From positions 1,046,764-1,110,763 of the forward strand of contig JAEPQD010000001.1 in the NCBI GenBank assembly GCA_017642695.1: DNA of 64,000 bases, written 5' to 3'. This DNA is from Parvibaculum sp. Its GTDB lineage: Bacteria > Pseudomonadota > Alphaproteobacteria > Parvibaculales > Parvibaculaceae. Below, piece by piece: positions 32,136 through 38,305 of the stretch (position 1 is its first letter; each line of letters starts with the position of its first letter). Made by a program: the position numbers and the translations under genes. The notes below the pieces were generated by a model. That model worked only from the letters and a program-made list of their open reading frames with translations, was not told the origin of the DNA and did not search any database.

Positions 32136-33211
32136 GTAAGGCTTTGAGTCTCCGCATTGAGCAACAGCCAACCGCCCTTGTGCCTAGTGAGATTTCGGAA
32201 TGCATCGAAGCCCATTAGGATTGCTCGTTTCCACTCATACATCTCACATTCTTTGACCTCCAGATTGCGGACCATTCTACCAACTAATTTGAGAATGTTG
32301 TGGTCCACCCTGTCTAGACCGCGAAGCATCGAGTGCCCGAGAGCATAGTTGAAAATCGTATGTGAGATGGCTTCCTCAATGATGATTGCGCGTGCTCCGT
32401 CCTCCACCTCGTCTTTTTCCGGATCGCTTTTTCTTTTGCATCGAAAGATCGCGCGCGTTACCGGCGACCAACCGAGTACTGCCGCGTAAGCGAGGTGAAA
32501 TGCATCGTGGTAGCGGTAGCCGTCATCTACCGCGGCGTTATCTGTTAACCGATCGCCCATGTTGAGGTTGTTGACCCTCATGATCACTTCAACACGTCCG
32601 TTTCCGCGTTGGCGCTCCAGAAACTGAACGTCGAGATTCCGGGGAAGACGCTCATATCGCGGAGCTCGGGGAGCATCAAAACATCTTGCAGGCCCTAGCA
32701 CTTCAGGGCCGAACATACCCCGAACTTTCTTTAGATTTCCGGAAAGGACTTGTGACAGTTTCAGATCATGGACTTTGAGCGCTTGCAAGGTAGCCTTGCC
32801 GGCAATTCCAATCAAACTACCCAGGTGATCCCGCCTACCTATCGATGCTCGAGCAGGAAGATTTTCAAGTTCCTCTGTGACAGCAGTGATCGCTCTCACC
32901 ATCACATAGACGTGTCCAAATGGTCCTTTCCCTGGCTTGGGTTGTCCCGCTGTCGCCACCAACTTACTCAGTTGGAGATCATAGTGCGAAGCAAGCGCGG
33001 AGAGGTACCAGAGAACGTCGCCAAATTCTTCAGATAAATTCTCCTTCCCTTCAGTGTACGCATCTCCGTCGCGCAGAGACTTCTTGATCTCCGATACCAG
33101 AGAGCCGAGTTCGCCAAGAACGCCGAACACGGGGATGTTTCTCTGGGACGAGCTGTCCCAGTTGATCTGAGCGGTCTTTACCGCTTCGACTTGGTAATCG
33201 CGAAGGTTCAT
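32105..33211 (-). CDS. MazG-type nucleotide pyrophosphohydrolase with C-terminal domain
   Basis: 368 residues. The N-terminal part is a MazG fold with two helices of acidic metal ligands (GELGSLVSEIKK, then EEFGDVLWYLSALASHYDLQL). Such enzymes cleave NTPs or dNTPs to NMP and pyrophosphate. The second half is a MazG-associated C-terminal domain (DGYRYHDAFHLAYAAVLGWS, then EDGARAIIIEEAISHTIF and EWKRAILMGFDAF). This long form often accompanies thymidylate-synthase-like and hypermodified-base genes. It starts inside the last codons of the TS-like gene (ATGA overlap), so it is translationally coupled. A plausible role is removing ordinary dNTPs or clearing a modified nucleotide. Confidence 0.8.
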   Translation of the reverse strand: MNLRDYQVEAVKTAQINWDSSSQRNIPVFGVLGELGSLVSEIKKSLRDGDAYTEGKENLSEEFGDVLWYLSALASHYDLQLSKLVATAGQPKPGKGPFGHVYVMVRAITAVTEELENLPARASIGRRDHLGSLIGIAGKATLQALKVHDLKLSQVLSGNLKKVRGMFGPEVLGPARCFDAPRAPRYERLPRNLDVQFLERQRGNGRVEVIMRVNNLNMGDRLTDNAAVDDGYRYHDAFHLAYAAVLGWSPVTRAIFRCKRKSDPEKDEVEDGARAIIIEEAISHTIFNYALGHSMLRGLDRVDHNILKLVGRMVRNLEVKECEMYEWKRAILMGFDAFRNLTRHKGGWLLLNAETQSLTYSREGPGAA

Positions 33212-34017
33212 GCTGCCTCTACAATCTCATTGTCGCGGATGCCTTTACAGGATTCCACGAGATCTGAAACTTGCGCGCGGCTCCAACCAACTCCTTGCTC
33301 AAACTGCTTGTCTTCAAGTACGGCGAGCGTGGCATGACAAACAAGCGGGCCTACATCGATCCCGACCTCGTGAGCGATTGCCGCTTGAAGCCGAGCCAAG
33401 CCGAGAAAATTCCCAAGGGCCTTTTGAATGTAGTACTGATAGCGGTATACCGCCGTCATATAGAGTTCCCGGTTGGGTCCAAGCTTCAAGCTGATATGGC
33501 TGAGGCATTGGCCACCTCGGTAGTTGTTGTGGTCTTCCTCGGTCTCGTAAAGCTTCAACTCAAGCGCCTCCATACCCAAGTCCAATTCGTATATGGCTCG
33601 CATCGTGGACTTGTCCTTTAGACGCTTCTTCAACTTTTCTATCGCGAGCTCGAGGGGAATGATTTTCTTGCCGTTGGTACACTTGCGCTCGGTTAGACGC
33701 AGTGCATACGTGCCCCATTTATTCTCTGACTTGATGAATGGAAAGATACTCTCAGGGTACGCGTAGACCGCGTCAAATCCACCATGAAGATACTCAGCTG
33801 CGGGAAAGATAGTTTCCGCGACAGTGTGTACTGGTTGTGCTTTGAAATTCCTCAAGAACGCATCAACTTTATCTTCAATCTTCCGCGACACCGGCGTAGC
33901 AAGCCCTGGGCGTAGGATTTCGAGCACAACATTGTATTCCCGCTCGTGGGTCATCTGCATATGCTCTGCAGCCATAAGCCATGCTTCTGCGCGTGTGGTT
34001 GCGGTTCGAGCGAACAT
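33208..34017 (-). CDS. Thymidylate-synthase-like enzyme
   Basis: 269 residues from ATG at 34017 with GAGGAGAAGAC upstream. The catalytic region is RGGQCLSHISLKLGPNRELYMTAVYRYQYYIQKALGNFLG, given here in parts: Cys171 in GGQCLSHISLKL matches the PCH-type nucleophile, and Arg192 and Asn203 in YRYQYYIQKALGN match the substrate-binding block. The overall sequence is far from ordinary ThyA, so it more likely modifies the C5 of dUMP or dCMP (for example as a hydroxymethylase) or another pyrimidine. It lies between the papain-like and MazG genes, 12 bases from the former and overlapping the latter. Confidence 0.75.
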   Translation of the reverse strand: MFARTATTRAEAWLMAAEHMQMTHEREYNVVLEILRPGLATPVSRKIEDKVDAFLRNFKAQPVHTVAETIFPAAEYLHGGFDAVYAYPESIFPFIKSENKWGTYALRLTERKCTNGKKIIPLELAIEKLKKRLKDKSTMRAIYELDLGMEALELKLYETEEDHNNYRGGQCLSHISLKLGPNRELYMTAVYRYQYYIQKALGNFLGLARLQAAIAHEVGIDVGPLVCHATLAVLEDKQFEQGVGWSRAQVSDLVESCKGIRDNEIVEAA

Positions 34018-34029
34018 GTCTTCTCCTCG

Positions 34030-34683
34030 CTATCTAGCTACTACGGGCGCGTAGCCGATGTGCTTGTCGGCTAGGTATTCTGCAGCAAGCCAGGCATGGC
34101 CCGCATCTCCCCATTCGTCGCCCCAGCTGTTGCGAATAAGGAAGTACTGAGTGGCAGCACTGCCGGACCCCAGCCCAATCGCCAAAACAGCATGCCCTCC
34201 GAAGCCCGCACCATGGGGAGAAATGATGTAGGGAGGTGAAAGGGGGGAGAGAAACGCCGCTGACAGCTTGAGGCCGAGAACGACTGGCGTGTCTGCTTTC
34301 AGAAGCCGGGCAATCGAACTAACCGCGCTATCGCCGCTGTGTTCAAGCTCGCCTTTCCACACTTTTGTAATCGTCGGAACAACCCAAGGGTCGGGCTGGA
34401 CAAGAGGATAAGGCCACTCTGTTTCGGCAGGTTGCCCTTTTTGTGCCAGCGCTTCCGCTGCTTCTTCAAAAAGAATGCCGTCTACCAGATTTCCGGTCTT
34501 GGCGAGCTGGATAGCCTGGTAGAAGAGAAATTCAGCGGACAAAGGCGGACAACCATGTGCGATGCTATGAGCATCACTCGTGGCGCAAGCCAAACAGGTT
34601 GGTCGATCTCCTTGGTCGCGGACCGGCGGAAGACTGTGGCGAAGGTCAACCTCTACCCGAATTGCGCATTTTATATCGATCAT
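34030..34683 (-). CDS. Cytosolic papain-like (C1) cysteine peptidase
   Basis: 217 residues without signal peptide or propeptide. Papain residues are all present: oxyanion Gln24 and nucleophile Cys30 in RDQGDRPTCLACATS, with the same Gln-x5-Cys spacing as papain. His164 is in FGGHAVLAIG and Asn185 in FLIRNSWGDEWGDAGHAWL. It therefore should be an active peptidase in the cytoplasm with no built-in inhibitor. Its start overlaps the stop of the upstream gene (ATGA), whose C-terminal domain resembles the papain inhibitor chagasin, so the two products are probably made in fixed ratio and bind each other. Its target may be a phage or host protein; that is not visible. Confidence 0.85.
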   Translation of the reverse strand: MIDIKCAIRVEVDLRHSLPPVRDQGDRPTCLACATSDAHSIAHGCPPLSAEFLFYQAIQLAKTGNLVDGILFEEAAEALAQKGQPAETEWPYPLVQPDPWVVPTITKVWKGELEHSGDSAVSSIARLLKADTPVVLGLKLSAAFLSPLSPPYIISPHGAGFGGHAVLAIGLGSGSAATQYFLIRNSWGDEWGDAGHAWLAAEYLADKHIGYAPVVAR

Positions 34684-35675
34684 GCGGCGAGGACTCTACC
34701 GGCTCGCGGTATCCCGGCAGGCTCACGCCCAACAAGCGTAAGATCGATATCAAAACTGCTCCGACCGGTTTCGTTCTTCTCCCAAAGCCTACGTTCTTCG
34801 AGATGTAAGTGCGTCTCGCCACTGCCTCGAACGACCAAACGGCGTTGCACTCTTCCACCAATGCGTTTGTCGTCGACGGCGACTCTGTCATCTCTTTCGA
34901 TAGTCATACCCGCCTGCGTTAAGCCGTCGGCGTCCCATGAGTATCCGGCCGCGGTATGTTCGTCTAAAGCCAGAACTATTAGATCGTTAGGGGCACCCAG
35001 CACGCGGGTGCCGCGATCCTTGTCTGAAATTACCCAGACGTCCCTGTGCCAATTTTCCGGATGAACATCAGGAACGGCTCTTTGTTTGGCTTCCTTCGGC
35101 TCGACGCTTCTGAGGTGCTCGACTGTTCCGCGGTCAATGAGCTTCTGTGAAAACAAGGCCCAGCACGTTGCGGCATAGCTAGCGCCCAACCTAAGAGACA
35201 ATTGATATACGATGTCGGGCTTCCTAACGTGCTCGCGGCCCCATCTCTGCCGATTTAGATGGGCAACTATGAGCCATCGAGGCAGAAGGAATTCCGCTGC
35301 GAAGGCATCTGCTTCCACCTCTTGCAGATCATGTTTCGCCTCTTCACCTCGTCCGACGAAGCCTACGTCGTTGTCGAGGCTGAGCGTTCGGTGTTCCAAC
35401 ATATGGTGCCCCAACTCATGGGCGGCCGTGAAGCGCTGTACGTGGAGGTCACGCTGCGTGGTAACCAGCATTCCACATAGTGCTCTCGTAGGAACATAGG
35501 CTCCGAGCAATCCATCCAACGGTCGAAACATGATGAATAATCCAAGCCTTTGTGCGGCTCCAAAAACATCTACTGAGTCCGTGCCGCTTGCCAAAGCTTC
35601 GCGAACGCCGAGCTGAGTGTGCAACTCGCTGGCTCGCGCAACTCCGTTCAGGATTGCGTCGCGTTTGGATGTCAT
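34680..35675 (-). CDS. ImmA/IrrE metallopeptidase fused to a chagasin-like inhibitor domain
   Basis: 331 residues. Residues 1-190 are an ImmA/IrrE-type zinc peptidase with HELGH at 86-90 and EVEADAFAAEFLLP, whose Glu121 is the likely third ligand. Residues 222-320 look like the peptidase inhibitor chagasin (MEROPS I42). HTAAGYSW at 240-247 replaces the NPTTG loop, RIGG at 271-274 the GxGG loop, and RRLW at 295-298 the RPW loop. Chagasin plugs the active site of papain-family enzymes with these three loops. A papain-like peptidase is the next gene. ImmA-type peptidases usually cleave their partner XRE repressor, here encoded just upstream. The chagasin call is by loop pattern only. Confidence 0.75.
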   Translation of the reverse strand: MTSKRDAILNGVARASELHTQLGVREALASGTDSVDVFGAAQRLGLFIMFRPLDGLLGAYVPTRALCGMLVTTQRDLHVQRFTAAHELGHHMLEHRTLSLDNDVGFVGRGEEAKHDLQEVEADAFAAEFLLPRWLIVAHLNRQRWGREHVRKPDIVYQLSLRLGASYAATCWALFSQKLIDRGTVEHLRSVEPKEAKQRAVPDVHPENWHRDVWVISDKDRGTRVLGAPNDLIVLALDEHTAAGYSWDADGLTQAGMTIERDDRVAVDDKRIGGRVQRRLVVRGSGETHLHLEERRLWEKNETGRSSFDIDLTLVGREPAGIPRAGRVLAA

Positions 35676-36013
35676 CTCTCGGTCTCGGCCTTCGAGCGTT
35701 GGACTAGATACTCACTGAACCGAAGCAGTTCACTGCGATCTTGCTCGGATAATTTTGAAACCTGTTTAGCGAGAAGTGCAACGTCTCCACCCAACGGCTG
35801 AGGTTCTTCGCCGGTGAAGTATCCAATTGGACGCTGATACAAACGCGCCATTGCTTTCAGCTCGGTCGAGTCCACACCACGTTGTGCCGTTTCAATAAGA
35901 GAAACGGCCGAACGGGACAGCTTGAGAGCGTCCGCTACCTCCTGCTGTGAAAGACCGAGATACTCTCTGGCCTCTCTCAATTTGGCAGCGATAGATTCGC
36001 GATCCGATGACAT
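35672..36013 (-). CDS. XRE-family repressor paired with ImmA/IrrE peptidase
   Basis: 113 residues. The helix-turn-helix reads LREAREYLGLSQQEVADALKLSRSAVSLIETAQRG, given here as LREAREYLGLSQQEV and ALKLSRSAVSLIE. A helical C-terminus of about 50 residues follows (VAEDQ-like charged segment ending RSKAETER). Its stop overlaps the ATG of the ImmA/IrrE gene, the usual arrangement for a repressor and its inactivating peptidase. The two matched palindromes at 36382-36430 in front of the operon are the natural binding sites. I infer that cleavage of this protein by the ImmA domain derepresses the operon. Confidence 0.85.
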   Translation of the reverse strand: MSSDRESIAAKLREAREYLGLSQQEVADALKLSRSAVSLIETAQRGVDSTELKAMARLYQRPIGYFTGEEPQPLGGDVALLAKQVSKLSEQDRSELLRFSEYLVQRSKAETER

Positions 36014-36039
36014 TTGGCAACTCCCTCGATCACTCAGTC

Positions 36040-36369
36040 CTATTCGGCGGCGACCGACGCAGCGCCAGTCGCCACGCAGTCCTGAGCGATGTGACTAACA
36101 AGGTCGGAGACAGCTTCATCAATACTGGGATATCCGCCTTTGCGGACCCATTTTGGCTTCAGCTTATGGCCCGTGATCTTCTCGACGATGGGAGAAAGCT
36201 TGCAGACGGTTTTGGAGTCTACCGTCGGCAAGTCCCATAGGTCTGAATCAGGATCCGCCTGCCATGCCCCATCTTTCAGCTCAGCGTTAAGTCCTTCTGT
36301 GAGCGCCTTTTCAAGGTCACCCTGAATGGGCGAAAATTCCTTTGGGCTGAGAAGCTTGGGTTTGGCCAT
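36040..36369 (-). CDS. Acyl-carrier-protein-like protein
   Basis: 109 residues from ATG at 36369, with GGAGG 7 bases upstream. The segment DLPTVDSKTVCKLSPIVEKI, followed by TGHKLKPKWVRKGGYPSIDE and AVSDLVSHI, has the carrier-protein layout: acidic loop, Asp-Ser at 51-52, helix II with LSPIVEKI, and a closing helix AVSDLVSHI. Ser52 would carry the 4'-phosphopantetheine arm. The first 40 residues are an extension not seen in standard ACP. A phosphopantetheinyl transferase gene lies next to it, which supports the call. It is the first gene behind the regulated promoter. I cannot say what acyl or aminoacyl group it carries. Confidence 0.65.
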   Translation of the reverse strand: MAKPKLLSPKEFSPIQGDLEKALTEGLNAELKDGAWQADPDSDLWDLPTVDSKTVCKLSPIVEKITGHKLKPKWVRKGGYPSIDEAVSDLVSHIAQDCVATGAASVAAE

Positions 36370-36381
36370 GTCGCCACCTCC

Positions 36382-36430
36382 TAGTTCGAACATCGAACTA
36401 TATAGCAAAAAAATGTTCGAAAATCAAACA
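36382..36430 (-). promoter_or_regulatory. Regulated promoter with two XRE-type operators
   Basis: On the minus strand TTGATT and TATATA are separated by 17 bases, a sigma70-like promoter. Operator 1 is a perfect 8-bp palindrome, TAGTTCGA-ACA-TCGAACTA (36382-36400), covering the start-site side. Operator 2 is TGTTCGA-AAA-TCAAACA (36414-36430), one mismatch, covering the -35 side. Their centres are 31 bases apart, about three helical turns. The encoded XRE protein is the likely ligand. Confidence 0.75.
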
Positions 36431-36435
36431 CATTC

Positions 36436-37086
36436 TTATGCCGCAGGTAGCCATGCTAGAGCTAGGGTAACTCCACAGAATTCCCTGATCTTAATGACTG
36501 TTGCGGTGACAGCCTCGGCAGTTTGTTGATCCAAGGTTCTAACATTCACAGCTTTGATTGAGCCGTTTGAAGTGGGCATCACTGCTATATCTAAGTGGCC
36601 CAAATCCTCATTGCCGGTTATGGGGGACTGGCACTTGTATAGGGCCTCCTTGGCAGAGAATATTTCTCGTACAATAGTCGCGCTGTCTGCAGAGGCCCTC
36701 TGACTGCCAAACGACGCAACTTCGTCCTCAGAAGCGACCTCTGTCCACGCTGTTCCCAGGCCCCGCCCATCTTCAATGTCTACGCCGACCGAAAGGGCCT
36801 TGCTGGACGGTGCTAACACCACGGCCACATGGCGATTGCTGTGCGCGATGCTTCCGCAGAGCCCTGTTGGCCAAACCGGGGAGCCGACCGCATGTCGAGC
36901 AATAGGGAGAGGCGAAAAGCCCATCTCCGCCATGAGTTCACGAGCTAACGTGCGTCCAGAGATAATTTCCTGACGTCGTGTTGGGTTCACTCCCTCCAGC
37001 AGAGGAAGCTCTTCTGTCATCAGTGTCCCCTGAACCGCGGAAATGTTACGAACTGCTATGTGCAGCCATGATGGAAGCTCGGACAT
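36436..37086 (-). CDS. 4'-phosphopantetheinyl transferase (Sfp/EntD-like)
   Basis: 216 residues. The magnesium- and CoA-binding blocks are present: SVGVDIEDGRG and IFSAKEALYKCQSP, with the helper segment GLCGSIAHSNRH. These enzymes move phosphopantetheine from CoA to Ser of carrier proteins. The gene ends just before the operators of the next gene, which encodes a carrier-like protein with a suitable Ser. The two genes therefore read as an enzyme-substrate pair, although they may have separate promoters. GGGAAG lies before the ATG. No polyketide or peptide synthetase is present nearby, so the carrier must serve another pathway. Confidence 0.8.
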   Translation of the reverse strand: MSELPSWLHIAVRNISAVQGTLMTEELPLLEGVNPTRRQEIISGRTLARELMAEMGFSPLPIARHAVGSPVWPTGLCGSIAHSNRHVAVVLAPSSKALSVGVDIEDGRGLGTAWTEVASEDEVASFGSQRASADSATIVREIFSAKEALYKCQSPITGNEDLGHLDIAVMPTSNGSIKAVNVRTLDQQTAEAVTATVIKIREFCGVTLALAWLPAA

Positions 37087-37358
37087 GGGGCAACTTCCCT
37101 CGGGGAACGGCGACCTAATAATTCTAGCTCTGAAAACTACTTTTCAGCTATCCAGGAAGAGATAGGTATTTTCTGTAGCTTCTAAAAGCATGCTCAGACG
37201 AATCAGTCCGGAGTCGGAGTACTATGTTCCGCTCCCAGAATGATCTTCATCTCTCTCCCTCGACTCCCGCCCTCTCCCTCCCTAAGCTTTTCCTGCCCAC
37301 TGGTGCGGCTTAGCCCAACCCGGGGCGTCGACGCTCCCTTTCATCAAGGGAGAGTTCG

Positions 37359-37562
37359 ATGGCTCGGTACGAAAAGCAGGTCGTATCCAAGAAGGAGTTG
37401 AAGACTGTCTGTGGCATCCCGTATTCCGGCCAGCATATTGCAAGGCTCGAGGCGGCCGGGCAGTTCCCGAAGCGGATAAAGCTCGGCCAGAATCGTGTTG
37501 TGTGGTTGCTGTCGGAAATCGAGGCATGGCTCGACGCGCGGATCGCATTGCGAGACGCGTAA
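37359..37562 (+). CDS. AlpA-like helix-turn-helix regulator
   Basis: 67 residues with the AlpA layout: VSKKELKTVCGIPYSGQHIARLEAAGQFPKRIKLGQNRVVWLLSEIEAWLDARI, of which IPYSGQHIARLEAAGQFPKR and VVWLLSEIEAWLDARI are diagnostic. Such proteins often act as excision or transfer regulators of integrative elements. It stands between the PPTase and the second block of transfer genes and is followed by a strong terminator. Its direct targets are not visible. Confidence 0.8.
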   Translation: MARYEKQVVSKKELKTVCGIPYSGQHIARLEAAGQFPKRIKLGQNRVVWLLSEIEAWLDARIALRDA

Positions 37563-37598
37563 GACCATCACCGGCACTTCCTTCTGAAGGGTCCTTGG

Positions 37599-37629
37599 GG
37601 ACCGGGTCGCTCCCGGTCCCCATCTTTTT
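37599..37629 (+). terminator. Rho-independent terminator
   Basis: A perfect 9-bp stem (GGGACCGGG with CCCGGTCCC) around TCGCT, followed by CATCTTTTT, 36 bases past the AlpA-like stop codon. The 290-base gap that follows (to 37920) contains no supported gene. Confidence 0.85.
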
Positions 37630-37919
37630 GACCCCAAATTCCCCACGATCGAGGGCGATGGGCAGGGGGATAGGCTGGGGGATACCGTATCGCCCTTCCG
37701 TCCACGGATGACCCAAGCAATAGGCAAGCGGAATCAAGCGTTTGGGCGCCGGGCCGGCAATCTTCCGTAGTCCGACTTATGGCCTCTTCGAGGCCTTTTC
37801 ATGCCTTATGAGACTTGAAACCGCTTGACTCCCTGACGCAGCGTCCGCTTCGATTTCTCCAGTACAGGTGAAGTCAGGGTCTATCGAGGGGCAGGACAGC
37901 AAATAAAGAGGGTGGGTTC

Positions 37920-38300
37920 ATGCAGGCGTCTATCGAGCACAAGGAGATCACGGCCGGGGTCATCAAGAAGGTGCCGCAGGTCGAGGTCACGGTCGCGGTG
38001 CAGTTTTCGGAAGAGGAGCGGGCGATCGCGGAGCGCTGGAATCTCGGCGAGCGGATCGTGGTCGAGCGCGACATCAACGCGCATCGCCTCGGCAAGATGA
38101 AAGCCGACCAGTATGAGTACCAGGCGAAGCTCGCGCATCTGCGCCTCGCCGACCTCTTGCGGGGCCCGAGCCGTCATGTGGTCGACACGCCGCTCGATGC
38201 GAAGCTGTATCAGGACGAGGTGGTCGAGGGGCTGAAGACCCTCAAGGCCTTCCTGACGGGCTGTGCGGAGCTTGCCGAGCCGCAGCGTATCGAGATCTGA
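37920..38300 (+). CDS. Hypothetical protein of the transfer block
   Basis: 126 residues, mainly helical with an N-terminal strand region (VEVTVAVQFSEEERAIAERW) and a charged C-terminus. It is followed five bases later by the coupling-protein ATPase, so it is probably in the same operon. I recognise no family. It could be a plasmid-type accessory protein; no membrane segment is present. Confidence 0.55.
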   Translation: MQASIEHKEITAGVIKKVPQVEVTVAVQFSEEERAIAERWNLGERIVVERDINAHRLGKMKADQYEYQAKLAHLRLADLLRGPSRHVVDTPLDAKLYQDEVVEGLKTLKAFLTGCAELAEPQRIEI

Positions 38301-38305
38301 CGGAG

